A DNA stretch of 64,000 nucleotides, taken from positions 1,059,490-1,123,489 of the forward strand of contig NZ_ACJN02000002.1 of NCBI RefSeq assembly GCF_000174435.1. The letters are read 5' to 3'. Each line of letters opens with the position of its first letter. The first letter of the stretch is position 1. The notes beneath the pieces are model-generated. The model saw nothing but the letters and a program-made list of their open reading frames with translations. It had not been told where the DNA came from and did not search any database. This document shows positions 1 to 9,711 of the stretch, in pieces. A program made the position numbers and the translations under genes. Source of the DNA: Desulfonatronospira thiodismutans ASO3-1. Its GTDB lineage: Bacteria > Desulfobacterota > Desulfovibrionia > Desulfovibrionales > Desulfonatronovibrionaceae.

Positions 1-956
1 GTGGACTCGGCTGAATCGGGGTGCATGTTTTCCAGCCTCTGGAGCTGTTTTTCTGCCTCTTTCATCACCTTGGCCGGGAGCCTGGCCTTTTTGAGGGACT
101 CGCGCAGCTGCTCCAGGTCATCACCGCTCTCGGTGACATCGCCCAGTTCCTTGCGGATGGCTTTTAGCTGCTCCCGGAGGAAATATTCGCGCTGGGCCTT
201 GTCCATGCCCTCCTTGGCCATGTTCTGGATCTTGGCCTGCATTGAGGCCACCTCCACCTCGCGCACCAGCTGCTCGTTGACCATCTTCAGGCGCTGCAGA
301 GGATCGTCGCACTCCAGGATCTGCTGGGCATCGGCGGGCTTCATCCTCAGGTTGGAGGCCACAAGGTCGGCCAGGCGGCCCGGATCGTCCACACTGTTTA
401 AAACGGCCATGATCTCTGAAGCATCCACACCGCGAAGACCCAGGAGCTTTTCACTCTGCTCCCGGGCGGCCCGCAGAAGGGCTTCGGACTCGGAAGTGGG
501 ATCGGTAAATTCCTTGTCCTTGATCACGTCTATTTCCACGATATCCATGGGATCCGTCTGGACGAATCTGCGGATCCTGGCCTTGTTGATGCCCTGGACC
601 AGGACCTTGAGGCGGCCGTCGGGCATTTTCAGCATGCGCATGATCATGACCACGGTACCGGTCTGGTACAGGTCGTCCGGACCAGGATTTTCCACCTGTT
701 CATCTTTCTGGGTGCTGATAAGCAGGTAGCGGTTGTTGTTCAGGGCGTGGTCAATGGCCTGGATGCTTTTGTCCCGCCCCACGAAAAGGGGAAGGATCAT
801 GTAGTTGAAAACCACAATATCGCGCACCGGCAGAAGCGGCAGGCTGGAGGGTATCTCCAGCTCTGACTCCTGGCCCGAGCTCTCAGACTTTGGGTTGTCT
901 TCCGCGGGATTAACTATCTCCCCGGGTTCGGCGAAAAATATCTTATCATCGCTCAT
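1..956 (-). CDS. lon: Lon ATP-dependent protease, N-terminal part (cut by window edge)
   Basis: Lon is a cytoplasmic AAA+ serine protease that degrades misfolded and regulatory proteins. Only the first 318 codons are here. After an acidic stretch of about 35 residues, the substrate-binding N domain opens with LPLLPVRDIVVFNYMILPLF and continues through a helical region to a MHPDSAES segment, which in Lon proteins lies just before the ATPase module; the AAA+ and protease domains lie beyond the left edge. The ATG is preceded by AGGAGA at a normal distance. A hairpin with a T tract lies between lon and the upstream acylphosphatase gene, so lon may have its own promoter, though I could not find a convincing one. 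The identification is secure from the N domain. Confidence 0.93.
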   Translation of the reverse strand, partial: MSDDKIFFAEPGEIVNPAEDNPKSESSGQESELEIPSSLPLLPVRDIVVFNYMILPLFVGRDKSIQAIDHALNNNRYLLISTQKDEQVENPGPDDLYQTGTVVMIMRMLKMPDGRLKVLVQGINKARIRRFVQTDPMDIVEIDVIKDKEFTDPTSESEALLRAAREQSEKLLGLRGVDASEIMAVLNSVDDPGRLADLVASNLRMKPADAQQILECDDPLQRLKMVNEQLVREVEVASMQAKIQNMAKEGMDKAQREYFLREQLKAIRKELGDVTESGDDLEQLRESLKKARLPAKVMKEAEKQLQRLENMHPDSAES

Positions 957-1007
957 GGCAAGTTTTCTCCTGAAAAAATGTATACCGGGTGTCCGGTTTC
1001 TGGACGC

Positions 1008-1051
1008 AAAAAACTGTGATCAGGCCCTGCAGGCGCTCAGCCGGGCCTGAT
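1008..1051 (-). terminator. Candidate intrinsic terminator after acyP
   Basis: A 9 bp perfect stem (1019-1027 with 1043-1051, ATCAGGCCC) is followed on the minus strand by CACAG and then six T residues. It would end the leftward radC-acyP transcript before lon. The five bases between stem and T tract make it imperfect. Confidence 0.42.
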
Positions 1052-1157
1052 TTTCAATTGTAAGCTGTATCGGGCATTAGTCAAGCTCGTCAGCGCAAAT
1101 ATCGCACTGGACGTGCTTCAATGCAAAGAAGCTTTTTTTCTCGAGGATGATGCAGGC

Positions 1158-1427
1158 TTACCTGATCTCGAATTTGGAATAGGTCTTGTCGTATTCCATG
1201 TCCTCGCACTTGATGTCTTTTACTTCGCTCATGGAAGAGCCCTGGATAAGTCTTTTCTTGAATTCGGCCAGGGCATTCTCATCCCCCTGGGCCAGGACTT
1301 CCACCCGGCCATCGTGCAGGTTTCTTACCCAGCCTTTTACTCCCAGGCTTTGAGCCTGTTCTTGGGTCCAGGATCTGAAAAAAACGCCTTGAACCTTGCC
1401 GCTGAGTATACAATGCATGGAATTCAT
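1158..1427 (-). CDS. acyP: Acylphosphatase
   Basis: This small cytosolic enzyme hydrolyses acyl phosphates such as carbamoyl or acetyl phosphate. The 89-residue product has the normal family length. It carries the signature GKVQGVFFR with the phosphate-binding arginine at residue 18, and GWVRN with the catalytic asparagine at residue 36. The ATG at 1427 follows AGGAGA with an 8-base spacer, which favours it over the methionine three codons later. It lies downstream of radC on the same strand, with about 85 bases between them, and may be the last gene of that transcript. Confidence 0.93.
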   Translation of the reverse strand: MNSMHCILSGKVQGVFFRSWTQEQAQSLGVKGWVRNLHDGRVEVLAQGDENALAEFKKRLIQGSSMSEVKDIKCEDMEYDKTYSKFEIR

Positions 1428-1511
1428 AGATTTTCTCCTGTTGGTTTTTGGCGTTGGACAAATTGAGGGGCCTGCAGCAGTCTGCTGACCGGCCCGGGCT
1501 ATTGAGAGTTA

Positions 1512-2228
1512 TTAAAGAAAACCGTGTTCCTGAAAACTGAAAAAACTGTCCTCGGAAATAATCACATGGTCCAGAAGCCTTACTCCCAGGGCTGTTGATA
1601 CCTCCCTGATTTTTCTGGTCAGTTCCCGGTCCTGAAAAGAGGGGTGCGGGTCGCCACCGGGATGGTTGTGCAGCAGAATAACCCCGCTGGCCCTTTTTTC
1701 CAGGGCAACCGTGAGGATTTCCCTGGGGAAGACCGGAGCCTGATCCACTGTGCCCCGGCTCATTTTTTCAAAGTCAATCAGCCGGTTTTTATTGTCCACC
1801 ATGATGGCCCAGAATTCTTCTATGGACTTGAATTGAAGCCTGGACCGGGCCAGGCGGGCCACCTTTTCCGGGGAGTCCAGGGTGCTTCTGGTACTAAGTC
1901 CGGACCTGTCCGTCCTGGCCCAGAATTCTCCCCAGAGTCTAAAAAATGTAATAATACCCGGACCGATGCCGTCAATAGCCTGCAGGTCGCCGGGCCTTGC
2001 AGCCAGCAGGTCCTTGAAGGTGGGGTACCGGTTGAGAAGGGCCTTGGCCAGGGGTTTGGTGTCTTTCCTGGGCAGGGCGTACCCCAGGACCAGCTCCAGG
2101 ATTTCATAGTCCTGCAGGCTGGAGGGATCGTTGTCGAGACGCTTTTTCAGTCTCTGGCGATGACCTGTATAGTGCGGCTTCTGGGAATCCATAATCGCTC
2201 GCTTCTCCATGCCCAGGGGGCTGATCAC
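1512..2228 (-). CDS. radC: RadC family JAB/MPN domain protein
   Basis: A RadC-family protein with an N-terminal helix-hairpin-helix region (about residues 40-90, with DGIGPG) and a C-terminal JAMM metalloprotease-like domain. The metal site is visible as H187, H189, S197 and D200 in the HxHx7Sx2D pattern. The family's cellular role is not settled despite its historic DNA-repair name. The GTG at 2228 overlaps the holA stop codon in a GTGA junction, suggesting translational coupling. ATG codons at 2210 and 2192 are alternative starts, and the last would begin directly at the conserved region. I am sure of the family, less so of the start. Confidence 0.9.
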   Translation of the reverse strand: MISPLGMEKRAIMDSQKPHYTGHRQRLKKRLDNDPSSLQDYEILELVLGYALPRKDTKPLAKALLNRYPTFKDLLAARPGDLQAIDGIGPGIITFFRLWGEFWARTDRSGLSTRSTLDSPEKVARLARSRLQFKSIEEFWAIMVDNKNRLIDFEKMSRGTVDQAPVFPREILTVALEKRASGVILLHNHPGGDPHPSFQDRELTRKIREVSTALGVRLLDHVIISEDSFFSFQEHGFL

Positions 2229-3196
2229 TTCTGCCTGAATAGCTGGTAGAGATCGGCGGTGAGCTTTTCCAGGGCCTGGTCCTGAAGGATGGTTCCTGAT
2301 TTTACTCCGGCTTCGGCTTCAAGGATCATGTCCCAGAGCCGGGCGATATTTCGGGGGCCAAGCTGCCTGGCCAGCCTTTTTTTTTCGTTTTTGGTCCTGG
2401 GATACAAAAACACCCTGTCCTCTTCACCGGCGGCCAGATGCCACAGGACACGGGCCTCGTGCAGAAGAAGCCCCAGAAAAGGGAACAGGGCCTCCTGGCC
2501 TGTCTGCTGATCCCTGAAAAACTTTTGCCATACCAGGGTAATGTTTTTCCCCTGCTGGATGCTCTGCATCTGGGCGAATATGTCCAGGTCGGCCCTGGGC
2601 TCGACTATGTCCAGGTGCTCTGCCTCGACTTTTCCCTGGTCATTGGCCAGAAGAAGAAGCTTTTCCAGTTCCTGGTCCACACCCAGGCTGTTAAGAGGCA
2701 GGATGTTCACCAGTTTCTCCTGCACACCGGGAGCAAATACAAGACCGGTTTCCCGGGCTCTTTTTTCCAGGTACCTGGGCAGGTTCTGCCTGGTAATTCC
2801 AGGAAACTGCCAGATCCAGCCCCTTTCCCGGGCGATTTTGAAAAACTTCTTATTTTCCAGGACAGCTGGAATTTTGGGTTTTTGTTTATCCCACTGGCCC
2901 TCCAGGCAGAAAAAAGGCCAGATTCCGGATTTGAATCCCTTGAGAGCCGGAGCCAGGGCTTTCCACTGGGCATCTTTGAAGACCTGGCAGTTGCGGACAA
3001 CAACCACTCTGGAAGGTCCCATCATATTGGCCATGTTCAGGGCCTTCCACAGCTTCTGATCAAGCTCCGGGTCATCGCTCCAGAGGGTGTTTATTTCCCA
3101 GGAGTCCGGGTCGTATGGTTCAAGGGTTTTGTGAATCTGTCTTTTGACAAGGCCCGCATCCGGGCAGAAAAAAAAGTAAAAACCGGGTCTGGACAT
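2225..3196 (-). CDS. holA: DNA polymerase III, delta subunit
   Basis: The delta subunit of the clamp loader opens the beta clamp during its loading onto primed DNA. The product (323 residues from this start) begins MSRPGFYFFFCPD and shows the HolA-like layout: an N-terminal nucleotide-fold region without a Walker A motif, a middle segment with PRYLEKRARETG, and a helical C-terminal collar domain with REARVLW-like and KLTADLYQLF segments. The open frame extends upstream to 3259 inside lptE, but the ATG at 3196 has GAGG upstream and starts at the first residues that look conserved. It lies 13 bases after lptE and overlaps radC by a few bases. The call rests on general family likeness and the conserved lptE-holA neighbourhood. 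Confidence 0.82.
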   Translation of the reverse strand: MSRPGFYFFFCPDAGLVKRQIHKTLEPYDPDSWEINTLWSDDPELDQKLWKALNMANMMGPSRVVVVRNCQVFKDAQWKALAPALKGFKSGIWPFFCLEGQWDKQKPKIPAVLENKKFFKIARERGWIWQFPGITRQNLPRYLEKRARETGLVFAPGVQEKLVNILPLNSLGVDQELEKLLLLANDQGKVEAEHLDIVEPRADLDIFAQMQSIQQGKNITLVWQKFFRDQQTGQEALFPFLGLLLHEARVLWHLAAGEEDRVFLYPRTKNEKKRLARQLGPRNIARLWDMILEAEAGVKSGTILQDQALEKLTADLYQLFRQK

Positions 3197-3209
3197 GGTG
3201 TGAACAGCC

Positions 3210-3734
3210 TCAAAATTCACTGCCCAGCCGGTCCGTGGCCAGGCGCAGGGCTTCTTCAACTGCTTCCTGTGCAGCCTGTCTTTCCCCTGGAGTGCTTTCT
3301 CCGGGTACAGGGGCCTGATCCTGGGCCAGGTAATAAGAACTGCTGCCGCGGACGCTGCCCGAGGACCACAGCAGTTCGTTGTCCCGGGAATGGTACATGT
3401 TCACCTCCAGATCCAGCCTGACGTCGGAGCGAACCGTTAGGTCTCCAGCGCCGGTGAGATCATCGGAAACCCTGTAGTTTTTAATGTCTATCTCAATATA
3501 GGCCTGGGACTGCTCCCGGTCCACCCAGGATATATCCGCCCGCCTGGAGAACTCGTCGCGGAAGTTGGAGCGAACGTAAGGCTCAAGCCATGCCTCCTGG
3601 GTGGGATTATTCACCTGGTCCAGGTGCAGGCGGCTTACCCCTTCCGGCATGTCCACCGGGGTCATGCCGGCGAAGTTGTAGCCGCATCCGGCGCAAAGGG
3701 TCAGACAGATAAAAAGTAATGCTGCAAGACGCAT
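3210..3734 (-). CDS. lptE: LPS-assembly lipoprotein LptE
   Basis: LptE plugs the LptD barrel in the outer membrane and helps insert lipopolysaccharide. The 174-residue product has a lipoprotein signal peptide with a lipobox ending LCAGC, so the lipidated cysteine is residue 17. The mature part begins CGYNF, typical of LptE (Pfam LptE/RlpB), followed by a compact mixed alpha-beta region and a charged C-terminal helix. The gene starts 2 bases after leuS and is followed by holA; the order leuS-lptE-holA is the common proteobacterial arrangement and supports the call. Confidence 0.87.
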   Translation of the reverse strand: MRLAALLFICLTLCAGCGYNFAGMTPVDMPEGVSRLHLDQVNNPTQEAWLEPYVRSNFRDEFSRRADISWVDREQSQAYIEIDIKNYRVSDDLTGAGDLTVRSDVRLDLEVNMYHSRDNELLWSSGSVRGSSSYYLAQDQAPVPGESTPGERQAAQEAVEEALRLATDRLGSEF

Positions 3735-3736
3735 GT

Positions 3737-6241
3737 TTAACGCACCACTATGTTCACCAGCTTCTTGGGCACAGAAATGACTTTGACCACGTCTTTGCCC
3801 TGGATATGCTTTTTGACTTTTTCATCTTCGAGGCAGAGGTTTTTAAGTTCTTCCTGATCCATTTCCGCTGGAACATTAATGCTGGAACGAAGCTTGCCGT
3901 TGACCTGGATGACCACGGTGATCTCCTGGCGAACCACGGCCCGGGGGTCATACTCCGGCCACCTGCTCCAGGCCAGGCTGTGCTGATAGCCCATGTGCGA
4001 CCAGAGTTCCTCGCAGATATGCGGGGTAATGGGTGCAAGCACGGTCAGAACCGTGGACAGGGCCGATGATAGCACCTGCGGCCCGCTGGGGCTTTGTCTG
4101 AGGGACTCACGGTGCTGGCCGATGGTGTTTAAAAGTTCCATGCAGGCGGCAATGGCGGTATTGAACTGAAACCTGTCCAGCATGTCCCGAGTGGCCCGGC
4201 GCATGGCCTCGTGTTCGGCAGCCCGCAGTTCTTTTTCTTCCGGGGTCAGGCCCTGGCCTTCCATGGCCAGGCATGGTCCAACCGGGGAGATAACTCCCGA
4301 CAGCTCGTGTACAGTCCTCCAGAGACGGTTTAAAAACCTGTAGGAGCCTTCAATGGCGGAATCGCTCCATTCCAGGTCCTTTTCCGGGGGAGAGGCGAAC
4401 AGGCAGTAGAGGCGGACGGTATCGGCTCCGAAGCGCCTTATCATTTCATCCGGGTCCACCACGTTGCCCTTGGATTTGGACATCTTGGCCCCGTCTTTGA
4501 GGACCATGCCCTGGGTGAGAAGATTGGCAAAGGGCTCATTCAGGTCCCAGTATCCAAGGTCGCGCAGGGCCTTGACAAAAAAACGGGCATAAAGAAGATG
4601 CAAAATGGCGTGTTCAATCCCGCCTATGTACTGGTCCACAGGAAGCCAGTATTTTATGGCTTCTGAATCAAAGGCACCGTCTGCCTTTCGAGGCGAGGTG
4701 AACCTGGCGAAATACCAGGAGGATTCAACAAAGGTGTCCATGGTGTCTGTTTCCCGCCTGGCCTCTTGGCCGCATTCAGGGCAGTCCACCCGGATAAAGC
4801 TTTCCATTTCCGGAAGGGGGGAGCGTCCGTCCCTGGGCAGCTCAGCCTCCTGGGGCAAAACAACGGGCAGCTCGCCGGCAGGTACGGGAACGATGCCGCA
4901 TTTTTCACAGTAGATTACCGGAATGGGAGCACCCCAGAAGCGCTGCCTGGAGATGTTCCAGTCCCGCAGGCGATAGTTGACGGCCCTGCGTCCGGCCTGA
5001 AGTCCTTCCAGGTAGTCGGCTATCTCCTCCTGCACCTGCGAAGTAGGCTTGTTGTTGAACCGCCCGGAATTGACAGCCAGCCCAGGATCGGCAAAGGCCT
5101 CGTCCAGCTCTTCAGGCAGAGGTTCGTCCATCTCCCGGGGTCTGACCACCACCCGCACCGGGAGACTGTACTTGCGCGCAAACTCCAGGTCCCTCTGGTC
5201 ATGTGCAGGCACGGCCATGACTGCACCGGTACCGTATTCGGCCAGGACGAAGTTGGCTAAGTAAATGGGCATTTTTTTCCCGGTGGCCGGGTTGATGCAG
5301 TAGCTTCCGGTGAATATGCCTTCCTTTTCCGTATCGTCTGCGGTGCGCTCTTCGTGTTCCTGGGAGGTGGTCCTGGAGATAAATTCCTGGATTTTTTCCT
5401 GGTCGGGGTTGTCCCGGATAAGCCGGGGCACCATTTCATGCTCCGGGGCCAGGCTCATGAAGGTGGCCCCGAACAGGGTGTCATGCCTGGTGGTAAAGAC
5501 CGTGATCTTTTCATCCAGCCCCTGAACCGGAAAGTCTATCTCCATGCCGGTGCTTTTCCCGATCCAGTTCTTCTGCATGCTGATGACCCGTTCCGGCCAG
5601 CCGCCTGAAAGCTGGTCCAGGTCTTTTAGCAGCTCTTCTGCATAATCTGTTATGCGCAGAAACCACTGTGAGAGTTCGCGTTTTTCCACCATGGAGTCGC
5701 AGCGCCAGCACTGTCCGGCCTCCACCTGCTCGTTGGCCAGAACGGTAACGCAGGTGGGACACCAGTTGACCGGGGCCTTTTTGCGGTAAACCAGGCCCTT
5801 TTCATAGAACTTGAGGAAAAAAAGCTGCTCCCACTGGTAATATCCAGGATGGCAGGTGGCCAGCTCCCTGCTCCAGTCGTAGGAGTATCCGAGCCTTTTG
5901 AGCTCGCTGCGCATGTAGTCGATGTTCTGGTAGGTCCAGTGGGCTGGATGGGTGTTGTTCTTGATGGCCGCGTTTTCCGCTGGCATGCCGAAAGCATCCC
6001 AGCCCATGGGGTGCAGGACGTTGTATCCCTGCATCATCTTCATCCTGGCCACCACGTCGCCGATGGAATAGTTGCGCACGTGGCCCATGTGAATACGTCC
6101 GGAGGGATAGGGAAACATTTCCAGGACGTAGTACCTGGGCCTGTCAGTCTCCCTGTGAGTGACTTCAAAGGTTTTGTGCTCCTCCCATATCTGCTGCCAC
6201 TTTTTTTCTATCTCCTCGGGACTGTACCTGCGTTCCTGCAT
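3737..6241 (-). CDS. leuS: Leucyl-tRNA synthetase
   Basis: Charges tRNA-Leu in the cytoplasm. The 834-residue class I synthetase has the ATP-binding HIGH-type motif as HMGH at residues 51-54, the zinc-type cysteine pairs (CPTC...CWRC) near residues 165-185, the CP1 editing domain with [11 protein letters not shown] and HDQRD, and the catalytic KMSKS at residues 586-590. A helical anticodon domain and a C-terminal tRNA-binding domain follow, so it is full length. It lies 13 bases downstream of an unknown gene and 2 bases upstream of lptE, in one leftward run. No feature suggests inactivity. Confidence 0.97.
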   Translation of the reverse strand: MQERRYSPEEIEKKWQQIWEEHKTFEVTHRETDRPRYYVLEMFPYPSGRIHMGHVRNYSIGDVVARMKMMQGYNVLHPMGWDAFGMPAENAAIKNNTHPAHWTYQNIDYMRSELKRLGYSYDWSRELATCHPGYYQWEQLFFLKFYEKGLVYRKKAPVNWCPTCVTVLANEQVEAGQCWRCDSMVEKRELSQWFLRITDYAEELLKDLDQLSGGWPERVISMQKNWIGKSTGMEIDFPVQGLDEKITVFTTRHDTLFGATFMSLAPEHEMVPRLIRDNPDQEKIQEFISRTTSQEHEERTADDTEKEGIFTGSYCINPATGKKMPIYLANFVLAEYGTGAVMAVPAHDQRDLEFARKYSLPVRVVVRPREMDEPLPEELDEAFADPGLAVNSGRFNNKPTSQVQEEIADYLEGLQAGRRAVNYRLRDWNISRQRFWGAPIPVIYCEKCGIVPVPAGELPVVLPQEAELPRDGRSPLPEMESFIRVDCPECGQEARRETDTMDTFVESSWYFARFTSPRKADGAFDSEAIKYWLPVDQYIGGIEHAILHLLYARFFVKALRDLGYWDLNEPFANLLTQGMVLKDGAKMSKSKGNVVDPDEMIRRFGADTVRLYCLFASPPEKDLEWSDSAIEGSYRFLNRLWRTVHELSGVISPVGPCLAMEGQGLTPEEKELRAAEHEAMRRATRDMLDRFQFNTAIAACMELLNTIGQHRESLRQSPSGPQVLSSALSTVLTVLAPITPHICEELWSHMGYQHSLAWSRWPEYDPRAVVRQEITVVIQVNGKLRSSINVPAEMDQEELKNLCLEDEKVKKHIQGKDVVKVISVPKKLVNIVVR

Positions 6242-6254
6242 TTGATGTCATCCT

Positions 6255-6800
6255 TTAATAACTACTTTTAAGTCCGAGCCTGTTCCACAGACCCCTGCGG
6301 AACAGGCTCCACTTTATTTTCTGTGGTGTGTCCAGTGCCGGGTCGTTTATTTCCTGGAGTGTAAAATCATAATGTCTGCGCAGGCAGATGTTTGTTTCCC
6401 TGCGGTGCCACGATTCCAGGACCTCCCGCACCATGTGGTCGTCATTGCCGGTGGCGAAGACGAACACCGAGTCCATCCGGAAATGCGGCCAGAAAAGTTC
6501 TCCCCACCTGGACAGGGACTTCTCCAGGGGGAGGTTGAAAATCTGCACCAGGCCATGTGTGTCCACGCACCACCTGCTCTGTCCCAGGCCCTTGAGGCAT
6601 GCGGCAAGATCCCGGGCCCATGCGGCATGGTCCTGATCCTGCTGTAAGGGGAAAAACAGTTCCCAGATCCGGTCCTGCTGGACGGGCCAGGACCTTAAAA
6701 GAGGTCCCCGGGTGTCTTCGCCGGCCGGCAGAGCAAAGCCAAGCCTGGCGAAAAGGATGGGGCAGGAATCAGGCTCCCGCGTCAGTCCCAGGTTCACCAT
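6255..6800 (-). CDS. Conserved-looking protein of unknown function between nusB and leuS
   Basis: I do not recognise a family. The product is 181 residues, soluble, without a signal peptide or membrane segment, rich in tryptophan (eight residues) and arginine, with a basic C-terminal tail ending in RRGLWNRLGLKSSY. The frame begins inside the 3 prime end of nusB (32-base overlap) and ends 13 bases before leuS, so it is very likely co-transcribed and translationally coupled with both. Uninterrupted frame, tight spacing and codon use like its neighbours argue for a real gene. An ATG at 6800 is the assumed start. Confidence 0.68.
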   Translation of the reverse strand: MVNLGLTREPDSCPILFARLGFALPAGEDTRGPLLRSWPVQQDRIWELFFPLQQDQDHAAWARDLAACLKGLGQSRWCVDTHGLVQIFNLPLEKSLSRWGELFWPHFRMDSVFVFATGNDDHMVREVLESWHRRETNICLRRHYDFTLQEINDPALDTPQKIKWSLFRRGLWNRLGLKSSY

Positions 6801-7242
6801 GTCTCATATCCCTGGCAACGGCGTCCAGGATGCCATTGACAAAGTTGCGCGAATTGTTGTCCCCAAAGGTCTTGGCCAGTTCAATGGCTTCGTTGATGCC
6901 CACTTTAACCGGGATGTCCTCCCTGTAAATCATTTCGTAAACAGCCAGGCGCATTATGGTCAGCTCAACCATGGCGATGCGCTTGACCTTCCAGTTCTGG
7001 GAATGCCTGCCGATTGCGGCATCAAGCTCTTCCAGGTTTTCCCGGACACCGTTGATCAACTGCAGAGCATATGACATATCCTGCTGCACAGCGGTGTCCT
7101 GGTCATTTTTGAAATGATGGAAGGTGTCAAGTATATGGGTGCCCGTCTGGTCAAAGTGCAGGGAGTAAAGGACCTGAAAGGCGAACTCCCTCTGGGCGTG
7201 CCTTGAATGGGTCGTTTTTGTTCTGGGTTTATGTCTGGTCAT
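6769..7242 (-). CDS. nusB: Transcription antitermination protein NusB
   Basis: NusB pairs with NusE (S10) on boxA RNA to keep RNA polymerase processive, mainly on rRNA operons. From the ATG at 7242 the protein has 157 residues and opens with RHAQREFAFQVLYSLHF, the usual start of the all-helical NusB fold, and contains the signature VPVKVGINEAIELAKTFG near residues 112-130 and a final FVNGILDAVARD helix. The open frame continues upstream to 7350 inside ribH, but that extension is not NusB-like. It follows ribH by 16 bases; ribH-nusB is a widely conserved pair. The Shine-Dalgarno sequence is weak, consistent with coupling to ribH. Confidence 0.94.
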   Translation of the reverse strand: MTRHKPRTKTTHSRHAQREFAFQVLYSLHFDQTGTHILDTFHHFKNDQDTAVQQDMSYALQLINGVRENLEELDAAIGRHSQNWKVKRIAMVELTIMRLAVYEMIYREDIPVKVGINEAIELAKTFGDNNSRNFVNGILDAVARDMRHGEPGTDAGA

Positions 7243-7258
7243 TTGCTGTGATAAGATG

Positions 7259-7732
7259 TTAATCCACCTGCTCCATGACCCGGATAAGTTCCAGAACGGC
7301 TGCTGCTGCCTCAACTCCCTTGTTGCCGGCCTTGCTCCCGGCCCTTTCAATGGCCTGTTCCAAGCTGTCGGTGGTCAGCAGGCCGAAACCCACAGGCATG
7401 CCGCTCTCAATGGAACTCTGGGCGATACCCTTGGTGGCCTCGGAGGCGACATAGTCGAAATGCGGGGTTGCCCCGCGGATGACCGCACCCAGGCAGACTA
7501 TCCCGTCTATGTCTTTTTTGCCGGCCAGGCGCTTGACCAGGACAGGCATCTCAAAAGCCCCGGGCACCCGGTACAGGGTCAGGTTTTCTTTTTCCATTCC
7601 GTGACGCACTAAGTAGTCCACGGCCCCGCCTATGAGCTTGTCCACGATGAAGTCGTTGAACCTGCAGGCCACCAGGGCGATTTTAAGCCCCCTGGCATCC
7701 AGCCTGCCTTCTATGGTTTTTATGTGCAGCAT
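7259..7732 (-). CDS. ribH: 6,7-dimethyl-8-ribityllumazine synthase
   Basis: Condenses 5-amino-6-ribitylaminouracil with 3,4-dihydroxy-2-butanone 4-phosphate, the penultimate step of riboflavin synthesis, usually as a hollow 60-mer. The 157-residue product has FN near residue 21, VPGAFEMPV with the substrate loop around residue 56, and [16 protein letters not shown] containing the catalytic histidine. The start at 7732 has GGAGAG about 6 bases upstream; the frame extends to 7819 inside ribBA but without lumazine-synthase sequence. It lies 23 bases after ribBA and is followed by nusB. Confidence 0.96.
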   Translation of the reverse strand: MLHIKTIEGRLDARGLKIALVACRFNDFIVDKLIGGAVDYLVRHGMEKENLTLYRVPGAFEMPVLVKRLAGKKDIDGIVCLGAVIRGATPHFDYVASEATKGIAQSSIESGMPVGFGLLTTDSLEQAIERAGSKAGNKGVEAAAAVLELIRVMEQVD

Positions 7733-7755
7733 TTTTTCTCTCCAATGGTCCTTGT

Positions 7756-8967
7756 TTACTGCTTGCTGGAAATACTGAGGATATGCCCCATTTTTTCCTT
7801 CTTGGTCAGCAGGTAGCACTGGTTCTGCTCGCAGGCAGGGACTTCTATGGATACCCTGTCCACAACCTCCAGAGCGAAACCTTCCAGGCCGATTATTTTC
7901 TTGGGATTGTTGGTCATAAGGCGCATTTTGGTAATGCCCAGGTCCACCAGAATCTGGGCCCCTATGCCGTAGTTGCGCAGGTCGGGGCCGAATCCCAGTT
8001 CCTCGTTGGCCTCCACAGTGTCCCGGCCCTGATCCTGAAGAGCATAGGCCTTTATCTTGTTGGCCAGGCCGATGCCCCGGCCTTCCTGGCTCATATAGAG
8101 AATTACGCCTTTTCCGGCCTGATCCACCATGCGCATGGCCGCCTTGAGCTGGTTGCCGCAGTCGCAGCGAAGGGAGCCGAAAACGTCACCCGTGAGGCAC
8201 TGGCTGTGCACCCGCACCAGTACAGGCTCGTGTTTTTTGAGCTTGCCCTTGACCAGGGCCACGTGGGTATGATCATCCACCTCGTTTTCATAGGCTATAG
8301 CCCGGAAATTGCCGCAGTCAGTGGGCAGATCAGCTTCAGCCACCCGCTTGACCATGGAGTCGAACCTGGAGCGGTAGCGGATAAGGTCCTCAATGGTGCA
8401 GATCTTGATACCGTGTTTTCCGGCGAATTCAATCAGGTCGGGCATGCGGGCCATTTCGCCGTCGTCACGCATTATTTCGCAGATAACAGCGGCGGGCTTG
8501 AGCCCTGCCAGACGGGCAAGGTCCATGCTGCCCTCGGTCTGCCCGGCCCGGACCAGCACCCCGCCTTTTTTGGCCCGCAGGGGGAAGATGTGGCCGGGAG
8601 TGGCGATGTCTTCCGGGACCACGTTGTCCTTGATGGCGGTGAGGATGGTGGTGGAGCGGTCATAGGCGGATATACCGGTGGTTACCCCCTGGGCTGCTTC
8701 TATGGAGACGGTGAAGGCGGTTTCAAACCTGGAGGTGTTTTTGGGGGCCATCATGGGCAGGCCGAGTTTGTCCACCCATTCCGGGGCCAGGGCCAGACAT
8801 ATGAGCCCGCGCCCGTACTTGGCCATGAAATTTATGACCTCGGGAGTTATGTGCTCGGCGGCTATGGTCAGGTCGCCCTCGTTTTCCCGGTCCTCGTCAT
8901 CCACCAGGATGACCATTTTGCCCCGCCGGATGTCTTCGATTGCTTCTTCAATGCTGCTGACTGACAT
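7756..8967 (-). CDS. ribBA: Bifunctional 3,4-dihydroxy-2-butanone 4-phosphate synthase / GTP cyclohydrolase II
   Basis: The 403-residue protein supplies both branches entering riboflavin synthesis. The N-terminal half (residues 1-200) has the DHBP synthase motif [11 protein letters not shown] and the [20 protein letters not shown] loop. The C-terminal half has the GTP cyclohydrolase II zinc site in [20 protein letters not shown] (three cysteines) and the [11 protein letters not shown] active-site segment. Both halves look intact, so it should be bifunctional. The ATG at 8967 follows GAGG at a 7-base distance; an upstream in-frame start at 8997 would add ten residues. It sits between ribE and ribH. 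Confidence 0.96.
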   Translation of the reverse strand: MSVSSIEEAIEDIRRGKMVILVDDEDRENEGDLTIAAEHITPEVINFMAKYGRGLICLALAPEWVDKLGLPMMAPKNTSRFETAFTVSIEAAQGVTTGISAYDRSTTILTAIKDNVVPEDIATPGHIFPLRAKKGGVLVRAGQTEGSMDLARLAGLKPAAVICEIMRDDGEMARMPDLIEFAGKHGIKICTIEDLIRYRSRFDSMVKRVAEADLPTDCGNFRAIAYENEVDDHTHVALVKGKLKKHEPVLVRVHSQCLTGDVFGSLRCDCGNQLKAAMRMVDQAGKGVILYMSQEGRGIGLANKIKAYALQDQGRDTVEANEELGFGPDLRNYGIGAQILVDLGITKMRLMTNNPKKIIGLEGFALEVVDRVSIEVPACEQNQCYLLTKKEKMGHILSISSKQ

Positions 8968-9013
8968 TTTTTGCCTCGTGTTTATTAATTTTCCCATAAA
9001 GGTGGATCAAGAC

Positions 9014-9670
9014 TTAAAAACCGTGCTGTCTCAAGAAATCCATGTCCAGCCTGCCGCCCTGGTCACGGGAGCGCCCCTCAAGCCAGGGGCCGAGCATGTT
9101 CTGGACGTATTTGCCGATGAGGTCGGTCTCCATGTTGACCTGGGTACCTTTTTTCCACCCGGCCAGGGTGGTTTCCTTCCAGGTGGCCGGGATAATGTTC
9201 ACCTGCAGCCAGCCTGGACCGCACCCGGTTATGGTCAGGCTTACTCCATCCAGGGCCACGGAACCCTTATCTATAACCTGGGGGCTTAATTCTTCAGGGA
9301 AAACAAGGGTGATCCGCCTGGACTCGCCGTCCGCCCGGATATCCTCCACCCGGGCCAGGCAGTCCACATGCCCGGACACTATGTGTCCTCCGAGTCTGTC
9401 TCCCAGGGCCAGGGCCCTTTCCAGGTTGACATGGCTGCCCGTGCCCAGGTCTTTTAGACTGGTAACCGAAATGGTCTGGGCAGAGGCATATACATGAAAA
9501 GCGTCCCGGCTGAAATTTTCCGCAGTGAGGCAGACCCCGTTGACAGCAATGCTTTCCCCGGGTCTGGGATCGCTCAGGACAAAGCCCGGTCTTATCGTGA
9601 ACCTGGTTTCCAGGCCCTTTTTCTCTGTGGCGGCGACTCTTCCTGTGCCTTGTATGAGGCCGGTAAACAT
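9014..9670 (-). CDS. ribE: Riboflavin synthase, alpha subunit
   Basis: Dismutates two 6,7-dimethyl-8-ribityllumazine molecules to riboflavin and the pyrimidine precursor. The 218-residue product starts with the diagnostic MFTGLIQGTGRV and shows the two tandem lumazine-binding barrels: the first with SIAVNGVCLT, the second with GHIVSGHVDC and SVALDGVSLTI. It is full length, ends 46 bases before ribBA and starts 41 bases after ribD. With ribD, ribBA and ribH the cluster encodes every dedicated riboflavin enzyme usually found in such operons. Confidence 0.96.
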   Translation of the reverse strand: MFTGLIQGTGRVAATEKKGLETRFTIRPGFVLSDPRPGESIAVNGVCLTAENFSRDAFHVYASAQTISVTSLKDLGTGSHVNLERALALGDRLGGHIVSGHVDCLARVEDIRADGESRRITLVFPEELSPQVIDKGSVALDGVSLTITGCGPGWLQVNIIPATWKETTLAGWKKGTQVNMETDLIGKYVQNMLGPWLEGRSRDQGGRLDMDFLRQHGF

Positions 9671-9711
9671 AACCTGAAATTATCACCCATTATGTAAAAA
9701 TGGTCAATGGA

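Noticed and set aside
957-1018. Sigma-32 promoter for lon
   Set aside because: The spacer contains only a weak CCCGGTAT-like sequence and no CTTGAAA-type -35 box at a fitting distance.
7783-8964. Long open frame on the plus strand opposite ribBA (and similar ones opposite glyA at 11720-12679, the HEAT gene at 31872-32774 and the TPR lipoprotein at 60869-61897)
   Set aside because: They are antisense frames kept open by the codon bias of well-supported genes; none has a family motif or a convincing ribosome binding site.
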